From: CAG-841 sp963614875
Lineage (GTDB): Bacteria > Bacillota > Clostridia > Oscillospirales > CAG-272
DNA: 64,000 nucleotides
Reading direction: 5' to 3'
NCBI GenBank assembly: GCA_963614875.1
Contig: CAVEFC010000002.1
Location: forward strand, 8,723 to 72,722
Under the pieces are notes generated by a model that searched no databases, was not told the origin of the DNA, and saw nothing but the letters and a program-made list of their open reading frames with translations. The translations under genes and the position numbers were made by a program. Below, piece after piece: positions 1 to 9,700 of this stretch (the first letter of the stretch is position 1; each line of letters opens with the position of its first letter).

Positions 1-717
1 ACGGGCGGTTCGCGCGGGATAGGCGCGGAAATCGTGCGCGAGCTTTGTCGCGCCGGATGCGACGTTATAGTAAATTACAGGTCGTCTGCGGAAAAAGCCG
101 AGGAGCTTTGCCGGAAAACAGCGGCAGATGGCTCCGGCAGGGCGATACCCTTCTGCGCGGACATTTCGCAATCTTCGGAGGCAAGGCGGCTTATTTCAAA
201 GGCGATAATGGAATTCGGCAGGATAGACATACTTGTAAACAACTCCGGAGTTTCAAGCCCGAAAACTTTGCTTGATACGGACGACGACGAGCTTGAAAGA
301 GTTATGGGCACAAATTTTTACGGCACGTTTTTCTGTACGCGCGCGGCGGCCCGCGAAATGATAAATTCCGGCTGCGGCGGGGCGATTATAAATATTTCAT
401 CAATGTGGGGAATATGCGGCGCGTCGGGGGAAGCGGTATATTCGGCGTCGAAGGCGGCGGTGATAAATCTTACAAAATCGCTTGCAAAGGAGCTTGCTCC
501 GGAAAAAATTCTTGTAAACTGCATAGCTCCGGGTGTTATAAACACGGATATGAACTCCTGCTATGACGCGCAGACAATGGATGAGCTGAAAAAAAGAACG
601 CCGCTCGGAAGGCTCGGCGAGCCTTGCGATGTGGCGCGTGCGGTAAGATTTTTATCGCTTGAAAATACATTTATCACGGGGCAGACGCTCTGCGTCGACG
701 GCGGATTTATTCTCTGA
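1..717 (+). CDS. SDR-family oxidoreductase, FabG type (5' end outside window)
   Basis: Short-chain dehydrogenase/reductase. Relatives use NAD(P)H to reduce 3-oxoacyl-ACP or other keto substrates in the cytoplasm. The frame is open from base 1, and the first residues encoded are the cofactor loop TGGSRGIG (bases 1-24), so only a few N-terminal residues lie outside the window; the GTG at 34 is internal. The NNSG motif is near base 237, the catalytic YSASK at 439-453, and the typical C-terminal VDGG lies just before the stop. FabG is the closest named family, but without the upstream neighbours (fabD, acpP, fabF) a fatty acid role cannot be separated from a generic sugar or alcohol dehydrogenase. 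Confidence 0.9.
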   Translation, partial: TGGSRGIGAEIVRELCRAGCDVIVNYRSSAEKAEELCRKTAADGSGRAIPFCADISQSSEARRLISKAIMEFGRIDILVNNSGVSSPKTLLDTDDDELERVMGTNFYGTFFCTRAAAREMINSGCGGAIINISSMWGICGASGEAVYSASKAAVINLTKSLAKELAPEKILVNCIAPGVINTDMNSCYDAQTMDELKKRTPLGRLGEPCDVARAVRFLSLENTFITGQTLCVDGGFIL

Positions 718-719
718 AA

Positions 720-1043
720 TTATCTGTAATAGACGTAATAGCAGATTATGGTGCGGATTTTCCCTCCGCTTTCGATATCGGGGGCGGTGATTATAACGCC
801 TTCGAGCGACATAAGCTCGGATACAGACATTTCTTCTATATTGCAGCGGAAGATAACGCGGTTGTCCGCGGAAACTATAAGCTGACCGTCACGGACGTTG
901 AAGCCGCCGTTTTTTCCTATTACGGAATCGGTGTCTCCGTCGCGCTCGGTGGCGTAGCGCAATCGGTTGCGAACCATTTTTTCAGCCATTTCAAGCTTGA
1001 AGGAAAGCTTCTCCTCCGTTTTTTTGCGTTTGAAAAGGGACAT
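720..1043 (-). CDS. Conserved small protein of unknown function, 107 aa
   Basis: Not recognised. It is a soluble, charged protein opening MSLFKRKK, with a basic N-terminus and a mostly beta-rich remainder, and it has no signal peptide or membrane segment. I chose the ATG at 1043 because an AGAGAGG Shine-Dalgarno sits 8 bases upstream. A longer frame opening with GTG at 1052 would start inside that ribosome site. A TTGAAT-N17-TAAAAT promoter precedes it. It converges on the SDR gene, with stops two bases apart. Confidence 0.7.
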   Translation of the reverse strand: MSLFKRKKTEEKLSFKLEMAEKMVRNRLRYATERDGDTDSVIGKNGGFNVRDGQLIVSADNRVIFRCNIEEMSVSELMSLEGVIITAPDIESGGKIRTIICYYVYYR

Positions 1044-1076
1044 AATTTTCACCTCTCTTTGCTTTATGATATCATA

Positions 1077-1105
1077 ATTTTATATAAAAACAAAGAAAAA
1101 TTCAA
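1077..1105 (-). promoter_or_regulatory. Promoter of the 107-aa gene
   Basis: On the minus strand TTGAAT (1105-1100) and TAAAAT (1082-1077) are separated by 17 bases, about 35 bases upstream of the chosen start. Confidence 0.5.
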
Positions 1106-1234
1106 AAAAATCGGTCGATTTTCAAAAATACTCTTTATTATTTATGAAACTGATGATAAAATATCATTACATCCGTGAGATTTTATAGCATTGAATCCGA
1201 CTAATATATAAACTCTATTTTTGCGAGGTAAAAA

Positions 1235-4200
1235 ATGAGCATTGAACAGAATACCATCAAAGAAAATAAGAATTTCTTTGTGCGAACGTGGCTCCGCATA
1301 AAGACAAGCGAGTACACATATCTTGCCGCGGCATTTCTTCTTCCGTTTGTTATAATGGCGGGAGTTTTTGCCTGTATGGAATTTCATCCGTTCGGCAACA
1401 GCTCGATACTTACTCTTGATTTTCAGGCGCAGTACATTTATTACTATGAAGAAATACGCAATCTGCTTGTTCACGGCGGAAGCTGGCTTTATTCATGGAA
1501 GCGCACGCTCGGCGGCGAATTTATGGGCATCGTGGCGTATTATATGGGAAGCCCGTTCAATCTGTTGCTGGTGCTTTTCCCGAAGAAAAATATCGTTGAC
1601 GCCGTAACGTTCATTCAGCTCTGCAAAATAGGCACGATGGGACTCAACTTCGGCATATATCTGCACAAAACGCGCAGGCTCGGACAGATGAGAACCCTTG
1701 CCCTTTCGATGATGTACGCGCTCTGCGCCTATTCCGTGGTTCAGACGATAGACCCGATGTGGCTTGACGCGCTTGTTTTCCTGCCGCTTCTTATTCTCGG
1801 CACGGAATCGCTTATCCGCAGAAAAAAGGTTATACTTTATATAATTTCTCTTTCGGTTATATTCATTTCCAATTACTATATGGGATATATGTGCGGAATT
1901 TTCACGTTCCTTTATTTCTGCTACTATTACTGCACCATCCGCCCCGAAATATACAGGGGCGAAAGAAGATTTTTCCGCACCGTAGGCTTCAGAACCTTTA
2001 TGCGTTTTGCATTCAGCACGGCGCTTGCGCTCGGAATATCGGCGTTTATGCTTTACGGAGCGTGGTATTCGCTTGGCTTCGGCAAGATAGGCTTTGCCTC
2101 GACAGACTTTTCGCTCTCGCTCAGATTCGATTATCTCGATCTTGTGATAAAGCTTCTTCCCGGCACTTACGATTCGGTAAACCGCGCCGGCGAGCCTATG
2201 ATATACTGCGGCGCGCTCGCGCTTATGTGCATACCGCTGTTTTACCTTTCAAAATCCATACCCAAGCGTCAGAAAATAGCCGCAACGGCTATGCTCGCGG
2301 TGCTTGTCGCAAGCTTTACCGTAAACACACTTGACCTTGTATGGCACGGATTTTCAACTCCGAACTGGCTCAATTACAGATATTCCTACGTTTTCTCGTT
2401 CTTTATACTCACAATGGCTGCCGACGCCATAAAGGGACTCGGAAAGATAAAGCTTTCGCACATTGTGGCTACCGGAGTTTCGTTTGCCGTACTCGTTCTT
2501 ATAATTCAGAAGCTGAATATCAACTTCCAGCAGGGCGACAACAGTATTCCGCTTTCGTCTGCGGGATGTATAATGTTCTCGCTTATAGTCATCGCGCTTT
2601 ATACGGTGATACTCAAGTTTATCCGCGACAAAAAAACCACGGAAGCCGCGGCGTTCGTTTTGGCGGCTGTCGTGTGCGTGGAAATGTTTGTGGCGTCGCT
2701 TCTCAGCGTTGTCGGCGTTCAGAGCGAGGTCGGCGTTACGAAATACAACGACTATCTTGACTCGAACGGCCAGGAGGTTTACAGCTCCTATAACGGAAGC
2801 ATACAGAGAATTCAGGGCGTTGTGGACAAAATTCTCGAAAGCGACAAGAGCTTTTACCGTATGGAAAGCACCGTTTACCGCAAAAACGGCGGCGTAAACG
2901 AGCCTATGGCATACGGCTTCAACGGAATTTCACACTCGACCTCAACTCTCAACGCAAATATCATAAGAATGATGGCGAGAATGGGCTATTCGTCCGAATC
3001 GCACTGGACAAAATATCTCGGCGGAACGCCCGTATCCGATGCGCTCCTCGGAATAAAATACGTTATAACGAAAAACGACACGCTTGACGGAAATATTTAC
3101 AAAATCGCGGCGCAGGGCGAGGAAGGCTACCAGATAGTCAAGTCGGACAATATAATTTACGCAATGCAGAACACAAAGGCGCTTTCCGTAGCCTACGGCG
3201 TAAGCGAAAACGTCATAACCGATATGAACGAGCTTACCTATCCGCCTTATATTTCCGGAATAGATTATCAGGACAGACTTATCAAATCAATGCTTTCCGA
3301 AAGCGGCGTTTCGGGCGAGGTTTTCAAAGGAATAACCGCTTCGATGAGCTCAGAGGACTGCACGCGCTCGACCTTCAACCAGACGCACAAATACACGGTT
3401 GACGGCGAGGAAAAGGAGGTTCAGAACCCGTATTACTGCTTTGAGAAAAAGCAGGACGGCGCAAAGGCTCTGCTCGACTTTACAATGCCTGCGGACGGTC
3501 CGGTATATTTCCATTTCACTGCGGCAAACTTCGGCAAGACGTTCAAAGTATATGTAAAGAAAAACAGCGAATCCGCAAAGTTCGTTTCAGATTATTTCGG
3601 GCTTGAAACCTCCTGCATTATGAAGCTCGGCGATTTCAAAAAGGGCGATACCGTAACGGTTGAGCTCAGACTTGACGACGACGCGCTTTATATTTCAAAG
3701 GAGTCGAAATATTTCTTCTATTATATAGATTATACGGCGCTGACAGAGGCATTCGATCAGCTTTCGTCCGCCGAAATGCTTATAGAGGATTACGGAAACG
3801 ATTACCTCAAGGGCACGATAGATCAGCCCACAGGTCAGGAGCTTATCTTTACTTCCATTCCTTACGATGCGGGCTGGAACGTATATATAGACGGAGAAAA
3901 AGCCGAAACGCTTATGGTCTGCGATTCGCTCCTTGCCGTAAAATCGACAGCGGGATATCACGAAATAGAGTTCAGATATATGCCGAAGGGCTATGTTGCG
4001 GCTATAATTCTTACCGTTGTTTCGGTGCTGATAATGATATGCTTTATCATATATGTAAAGGTTGAAAAAGTAAGACGCTTTGTTTATGCCAAGCTCGGAA
4101 AGAAATATGTTCCTTACGGAGTTTCCGGCGATATGATATTCCCGACGGAAAACGTTCCCGACGAGCCGGACGTTTCGGAGGAGAAAGCTCCGGCTGTGAA

Positions 4201-4294
4201 TATGACAAAAGAGCCTGCCGAAACCGAAAGCACGGCTGTCGCGGCGGAAGAAACGGAGATCGGAAATTCCGAAGATACGGAAGAAGACAAATAA
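1235..4294 (+). CDS. YfhO-family polytopic membrane protein (GT-C-like)
   Basis: Large integral membrane protein of the YfhO family, 1019 aa. Relatives act at the cell surface: YfhO glycosylates lipoteichoic acid in Bacillus, and related proteins have GT-C folds using lipid-linked sugars. The N-terminal ~430 residues hold about ten hydrophobic helices with the acidic first-loop segment LDFQAQYIYYYEEIRN typical of the family. A large extracytoplasmic domain follows (about 480-880), then a closing helix (about 905-930) and an acidic, Glu/Pro/Ala-rich cytoplasmic tail. The ribosome site GAGG lies 7 bases before the ATG. The gene is monocistronic, with a hairpin after its stop. The acceptor substrate cannot be told from sequence. 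Confidence 0.9.
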   Translation: MSIEQNTIKENKNFFVRTWLRIKTSEYTYLAAAFLLPFVIMAGVFACMEFHPFGNSSILTLDFQAQYIYYYEEIRNLLVHGGSWLYSWKRTLGGEFMGIVAYYMGSPFNLLLVLFPKKNIVDAVTFIQLCKIGTMGLNFGIYLHKTRRLGQMRTLALSMMYALCAYSVVQTIDPMWLDALVFLPLLILGTESLIRRKKVILYIISLSVIFISNYYMGYMCGIFTFLYFCYYYCTIRPEIYRGERRFFRTVGFRTFMRFAFSTALALGISAFMLYGAWYSLGFGKIGFASTDFSLSLRFDYLDLVIKLLPGTYDSVNRAGEPMIYCGALALMCIPLFYLSKSIPKRQKIAATAMLAVLVASFTVNTLDLVWHGFSTPNWLNYRYSYVFSFFILTMAADAIKGLGKIKLSHIVATGVSFAVLVLIIQKLNINFQQGDNSIPLSSAGCIMFSLIVIALYTVILKFIRDKKTTEAAAFVLAAVVCVEMFVASLLSVVGVQSEVGVTKYNDYLDSNGQEVYSSYNGSIQRIQGVVDKILESDKSFYRMESTVYRKNGGVNEPMAYGFNGISHSTSTLNANIIRMMARMGYSSESHWTKYLGGTPVSDALLGIKYVITKNDTLDGNIYKIAAQGEEGYQIVKSDNIIYAMQNTKALSVAYGVSENVITDMNELTYPPYISGIDYQDRLIKSMLSESGVSGEVFKGITASMSSEDCTRSTFNQTHKYTVDGEEKEVQNPYYCFEKKQDGAKALLDFTMPADGPVYFHFTAANFGKTFKVYVKKNSESAKFVSDYFGLETSCIMKLGDFKKGDTVTVELRLDDDALYISKESKYFFYYIDYTALTEAFDQLSSAEMLIEDYGNDYLKGTIDQPTGQELIFTSIPYDAGWNVYIDGEKAETLMVCDSLLAVKSTAGYHEIEFRYMPKGYVAAIILTVVSVLIMICFIIYVKVEKVRRFVYAKLGKKYVPYGVSGDMIFPTENVPDEPDVSEEKAPAVNMTKEPAETESTAVAAEETEIGNSEDTEEDK

Positions 4295-4306
4295 AAAATC
4301 AAACAG

Positions 4307-4337
4307 ATCGGGGGAGGAAACTTTCCCGATTCGTTTT
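4307..4337 (+). terminator. Intrinsic terminator after the yfhO-like gene
   Basis: ATCGGG (4307-4312) pairs with CCCGAT (4325-4330), followed by TCGTTTTT. The stem is short, so termination may be partial and leave some read-through into rqcH. Confidence 0.5.
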
Positions 4338-4354
4338 TGATGAAAGAGGACAAA

Positions 4355-6094
4355 ATGGCGTTTGACGTTATATTTGCGACGGCTGTCGCGCACGAGCTTG
4401 ACTCTGTTTTGCGCGGAGCAAGGGTGGAAAAGGTCTATCAGCCGTCAAAGGAAGAAATACTGCTTTTCTGCCGCGTCGGCAGGGAAACGAAAAAGCTGAT
4501 AATTTCGGCTTGCCCATCGTCCGCAAGGGTGTGCTTTACCGATTCTCAGGCGGAAAATCCGGCTGCGCCTCCGATGCTGTGTATGCTTTTGCGCAAGCAT
4601 CTTTCGGGCGCGCAGATAGAAGAGGTCGGCACGGTCGGCTTCGAGCGTGCGATAAAGATAAGCTTTTTCTGTCACGACGAGCTCGGCTTCGAGTGCAGAA
4701 GATATATCATAGCGGAAATAATGGGCAAATACAGCAACATTGTTTTTGCCGGCGACGACGGCGGAAAAATGAAAATCCTCGGCGTGACAAAGCCTGTCGA
4801 TTTTACGACAAGCCGCGTGCGTCAGGTGCTTCCCGGAATGATTTACGAGGCTCCGCCTCCGCAGGAGAAGCTTGATCCGCTTAAAGAAACTTACGAAGGC
4901 TTTATTTCGAGATTTGAAAACTATCCCGCCGGAAAGGACGCTGACAGATTTTTTATCGACACCTATCTCGGCTTTTCGCCGGTCGTCGCGCGCGAGCTTG
5001 TTCACAGAGCGGGCGCTTCCGGAAAAAGTGTGGCGGAAACGGATCCCGAAAGGCTTTACCGTGCGTTTTCCGCGCTGACGGAGGACGTGAAAAACGGAAG
5101 CTTCGTGCCATATATGGTGCTTGGAAACGGCGGCGAGCCGGAGGAATTTTCGTACACGGAGATAACGTATCTGTCGGGAGTGGGCAAAAGATACGAAAGC
5201 TTTTCGGAGCTTCTTTCGGCGTTTTACGGCAAAAAGGCGGAAGCCGAAGCCCTGAAAAACCGTATCGGCGCGACGGAAGCGCTTTTGCAGACGGCAAAAA
5301 AACGTCTTACAAAAAAGCTGGACGTTCTTTCCGAGGAGCTTGCGGAATGCGGGGACGCGGATAAATTCAGGCTGTGGGGCGAGCTTATAACGGGATCGCT
5401 TTACAGGCTTTCGGGCAAGGCTAAATTTGCGGAGGTTGAAAATTACTATTCCGATCCTCCGGAAAAAGTAAAAATTCCGCTCGACGAAAAGCTTTCCGCA
5501 TCGCAGAACGCCGCAAGATACTATAAAAAATACAACAAGCTGAAAACGGCAAAGACAATCGCCTCCGAGCAGGCGGAAAAGGCGCGTGCGGAGCTTGAAT
5601 ATCTGAAAACGGTCGAAGCGTCGCTTTCGCTTTGCGAATGTGCCGCCGACGTTTCCGAAATAAGAGAAGAGCTGATGAAAACCGGCTATCTGCGCCGTCC
5701 GGCACAGACAAAAGGGCAAAAGCCGAAAAAAACCGAGCCGATGTATTTTCGTACCTCGCTCGGCAGGGAAATAATCTGCGGAAAAAACAACACCCAAAAC
5801 GATTTTCTTTCAACAAAGCTTGCCGAAAAAAGCGACTGGTGGTTTCACGTCAAGGGCGGAGCCGGCTCGCACGTTATAATGCGCTGCGAAGCGGATGAAG
5901 ATCCCGACGCGAAGGATTTTACGGAAGCGGCAGCGGCAGCGGCATATTTTTCCGACGAAAGAGCTTCGTCAAACGTCGCCGTCGATTACACGAGAGCAAA
6001 GTTCGTGAAAAAGCCGTCGGGCTCTGCGCCCGGGCACGTTATTTATACCGATTATTATACGGCGTATGTAAATCCCGCAAAACCGAAAGGATGA
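4355..6094 (+). CDS. rqcH: RqcH, NFACT-family ribosome quality-control factor
   Basis: Bacterial Rqc2/NEMF homologue, 579 aa, formerly called fibronectin-binding protein. It binds obstructed 50S subunits carrying peptidyl-tRNA, recruits tRNA-Ala and directs C-terminal alanine tailing that marks stalled nascent chains for proteolysis. NFACT-N domain at residues 1-190, helix-hairpin-helix about 190-260, coiled coil about 290-440, NFACT-R about 460-575 with GKNNTQNDFL and DWWFHVKGGAGSHVI. The start is the ATG at 4355 (MAFDVIFATAV), behind GAAAGAGGA; upstream TTG and ATG codons in frame lack a ribosome site. RqcP/Hsp15, its usual partner, is not in the window. Confidence 0.95.
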   Translation: MAFDVIFATAVAHELDSVLRGARVEKVYQPSKEEILLFCRVGRETKKLIISACPSSARVCFTDSQAENPAAPPMLCMLLRKHLSGAQIEEVGTVGFERAIKISFFCHDELGFECRRYIIAEIMGKYSNIVFAGDDGGKMKILGVTKPVDFTTSRVRQVLPGMIYEAPPPQEKLDPLKETYEGFISRFENYPAGKDADRFFIDTYLGFSPVVARELVHRAGASGKSVAETDPERLYRAFSALTEDVKNGSFVPYMVLGNGGEPEEFSYTEITYLSGVGKRYESFSELLSAFYGKKAEAEALKNRIGATEALLQTAKKRLTKKLDVLSEELAECGDADKFRLWGELITGSLYRLSGKAKFAEVENYYSDPPEKVKIPLDEKLSASQNAARYYKKYNKLKTAKTIASEQAEKARAELEYLKTVEASLSLCECAADVSEIREELMKTGYLRRPAQTKGQKPKKTEPMYFRTSLGREIICGKNNTQNDFLSTKLAEKSDWWFHVKGGAGSHVIMRCEADEDPDAKDFTEAAAAAAYFSDERASSNVAVDYTRAKFVKKPSGSAPGHVIYTDYYTAYVNPAKPKG

Positions 6095-6099
6095 AAAAT

Positions 6100-6570
6100 A
6101 TGACAGATCTTTATATAAAACAGCGCGTCTTCACGATAGGCGAAAAATTCACCGTTTACGGCGAGGACGGAAGCGAGCGCTTCTATGTCAGAGGCGAGGC
6201 GTTTTCCGTGCCGAAAACGTTTCATATAAGCGACACAGAGGGAAACGAGCTGGCGGAGATTTCGCACAGGCCTTTCTCCGTGCCCGCAAAATACGACGTT
6301 TCGGCGGGCGGCCGCGACGTGACGGTAGCGAAAAAGCTGACGTTTTTCTGTCCGGTTTATACGGTGGCTGAGCTCGGCTGGAGGATAGACGGCGAATTTA
6401 TGAGCCACGAATACGAAATCACGGACGGTGACGGCACGGTGGCGACCGTATCGAAGGAATGGTTTACCTTCGGCGACGCTTACCGTCTGCGCGTAATGCG
6501 CGACAGCGACGTGCTTATGGCGCTTTGCGTGCTTATTGTTATCGACGCGTACATTGCGGCAAGCAGATGA
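6100..6570 (+). CDS. LURP-one-related / tubby-like beta-barrel protein
   Basis: A 156-residue protein of the LURP-one-related (DUF567, tubby C-terminal-like) fold, made of repeated short beta strands. The opening YIKQRVFTIGEKFTVYGEDG is typical, as is the alternating pattern F.v..e.G.e...i. The closing hydrophobic helix (LMALCVLIVIDAYIAA) matches the helix buried in the tubby-like barrel. Biochemical function in bacteria is not known. The start at 6100 is preferred over 6091 because AAAGGA then lies 9 bases upstream; the 6091 ATG would overlap the rqcH stop. The gene is likely co-transcribed with rqcH. Confidence 0.75.
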   Translation: MTDLYIKQRVFTIGEKFTVYGEDGSERFYVRGEAFSVPKTFHISDTEGNELAEISHRPFSVPAKYDVSAGGRDVTVAKKLTFFCPVYTVAELGWRIDGEFMSHEYEITDGDGTVATVSKEWFTFGDAYRLRVMRDSDVLMALCVLIVIDAYIAASR

Positions 6571-6641
6571 AAAACAAAAAATTTATTTTAAGAATATTTT
6601 TTTACAATAAATTTGTTTACTTTTCAAAATAAACGTGCTAT

Positions 6642-6647
6642 TATAAT
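6642..6647 (+). promoter_or_regulatory. -10 element of the PFOR gene
   Basis: A perfect TATAAT lies in very AT-rich DNA about 60 bases upstream of the start. No good -35 hexamer stands at 17 bases; TTTACT is 20 bases away. A 9-bp inverted repeat (6579-6587 / 6606-6614) lies just upstream. Confidence 0.5.
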
Positions 6648-6706
6648 AGCTAATGCGAAATATATATAATTTTTATTATATGCAAATAAAAAACGGAGGA
6701 AAAAAC

Positions 6707-9700
6707 ATGGCAAGAAAAATGATTTCCATGGACGGTAACACCGCTGCCGCACACGTTTCGTATGCGTTTACGGAAGTTGCCGCAATCTATCCCATTACGC
6801 CCTCAAGCCCTATGGCTGAAAACACGGACACATGGTCTGCGGGCGGACTCAAAAACATTTTCGGAGACAAGGTAAAGGTTGTTGAAATGCAGTCCGAGGC
6901 GGGCGCTGCCGGTGCAGTACACGGCTCGCTTGCGGCAGGCGCTCTTACAACGACCTACACGGCTTCACAGGGACTTCTCCTTATGATCCCCAACATGTAC
7001 AAAATCGCCGGAGAGCTTCTCCCCTGCGTTATCCACGTTTCCGCGCGTTGCGTCGCTTCTCACGCACTCAACATTTTCGGAGATCACTCCGACGTGTATG
7101 CCTGCCGTCAGACAGGCTTTGCAATGCTTGCCGAATCCAACCCTCAGGAAATAATGGATCTCGGCGCGGTTGCTCACCTTTCCACAATCAAGGGCAGAGT
7201 ACCGTTCATCAACTTCTTCGACGGTTTCAGAACCTCTCACGAAATTCAGAAGATCGAAGCATGGGATTATGACGATCTCAAATCGATGATAGACAAGGAC
7301 GCGCTTGCGGCATTCCGCGCACGCGCTCTCAACCCCGAGCATCCCGTTCTCCGCGGCTCTGCCGAAAACGGCGATATATTCTTCCAGCACAGAGAAGCCT
7401 GCAACGAATATTACAACGCTCTTCCCGCTATTGTTGAAGAATATATGGGCAAGGTAAACGAAAAGCTCGGAACAAATTATCAGCTCTTCAACTATTACGG
7501 CGCTCCGGACGCGGACAGAGTTATCATAGCTATGGGCTCGGTGTGCGACGTTGCTGAGGAAGTTATAGACTATATGAACGCTCACGGCGAAAAGGTAGGT
7601 CTTGTAAAGGTTCGTCTTTACCGTCCTTTCCGTGCGGACAAGCTCATTGCGGCTATCCCCGAAACGTGCAAAAAGATCGCCGTTCTCGACAGAACAAAGG
7701 AGCCCGGCTCTCTCGGCGAGCCACTTTATCTTGACGTTGTTACCTCTCTTGCTCAGGCAGGAAAGAGCGTAAAGGTTGTAGGCGGACGTTACGGACTCGG
7801 TTCGAAGGATACGCCTCCCGCATCTATCTTCGCGGTTTACGAAAATCTTGCAAAGGACGCTCCCAAAAACGGATTTACAATCGGTATCACCGATGACGTT
7901 ACGGGACTTTCCCTTGAAGAAAAGCCCACTCCCGACACGGCTCCCGCAGGCACGATCGCGTGCAAATTCTGGGGACTCGGCGGCGACGGCACGGTCGGCG
8001 CAAACAAGAACTCGATAAAAATCATCGGCGACCACACCGACAAATATATTCAGGCATACTTCCAGTACGACTCAAAGAAGACCGGCGGTTTTACGGTTTC
8101 TCACCTCCGCTTTGGCGATACTCCCATAAAGAGTCCGTACTATATAACAAAGGCTGACTTTGTTGCCTGCCACAATCACGCTTATCTTGAGCAGTACGAT
8201 ATGGTTTCCGACGTAAAGCCGGGCGGAGTATTCCTTCTTGACTGCCCGTGGACAGAAGCCGAGCTTGACGAAAAGCTTCCGGGCTCCGTCAAATCCTATA
8301 TCGCAAACAACAACGTAAACTTCTACGTTATCGACGCTACCGGCACGGCTATGAAGCTCGGCAACGTCAAGGTCAAAAACACCGTTCTTCAGTCCGCATT
8401 TTTCTCTCTTGCAAAGGTTCTTCCCGCAGAGGAAGCTATCGAATATATGAAGAAGATGGCATACAAGTCCTATTCAAAGAAGGGCGAAGCCATTGTAAAC
8501 CTCAACTATGCGGCTATCGACGCAGGCGCAGGCGCGGCTGTAAAGGTAAACGTTCCGGTTGACTGGAAAACAGCAGAAAAAGAAGCCGCAAAAGCTCCCG
8601 CCGAAGGAAAGAGAGCCGATCTTGTCAAATTCGTAAACGATATCGCGCGTCCCGTAAACGCAATGAAGGGCGATTCTCTCCCCGTTTCCGCGTTCAAGGA
8701 TCGCGCCGACGGAACATATCCTCAGGGCGCGTCCGCTTACGACAAGCGCGGCGTTGCGGTCAAGGTTCCCGTATGGCACGCCGAAAACTGTATTCAGTGT
8801 AACCAGTGCTCTTATGTATGTCCTCACGCCGCTATCCGTCCCTTCGCCATGAGCGCCGACGAAGCCGCAAAGGCTCCCGCCTGCACGAAGTTCACGGCAA
8901 AGATGATGGGCAAGGGCTGTGAAGATTACAAATTCACAATCGCCGTTTCTCCTCTTGACTGTATGGGCTGCTCGCTCTGCGTGAACGTATGTCCCACAAA
9001 GCCCGAGAAGAGAGCGCTCGAAATGGTTCTCACCGAAACGCAGCTCGATCAGCAGCCCGCTTTCGATTACGCCGTAAACAACGTAACAAAGAAAGCCACT
9101 CCTTTTGCCGATACAACGGTCAAGGGAAGTCAGTTCAATCAGCCGTTGCTTCAGTTCTCCGGTTCATGCGCAGGCTGTGCCGAAACAACCTATGCACGTC
9201 TTATCACACAGCTCTTCGGCGAGAAGATGTATATCTCCAACGCTACGGGTTGTTCTTCCATCTGGGGCGGATCAGCTCCCTCGACGCCTTACACGGTAAA
9301 CAACGAGAGCGGTCACGGTCCGGCATGGGCAAACTCCCTCTTTGAAGATAACGCCGAGCACGGTCTAGGTATGCTCACAGCCGTAAAGCATCGTCGCGCA
9401 CACCTTGCGGACGTTGTAAAGGCGCTCATCGCCGTTGAATACTGCGACGCCGATATCAAGGCGGCAGGCGCAGAATGGCTTGAAAAGATGGATACCGACG
9501 AATCAGCCGAAGCAGGCAAGAAGCTTGTCAACGCCTGCAAGGAAGCTGTCGATCCCGATCTTACGGGAACACAGTGGGAGGAAGCATGGCTTGCAAACGG
9601 AAAGAAATGTCCGTGCGAAGCCTGCACTCTCGCAAGAGAGGTTATCGAAAGCGCCGATATGCTCGCAAAGAAGTCCGTATGGATCTTCGGCGGCGACGGC

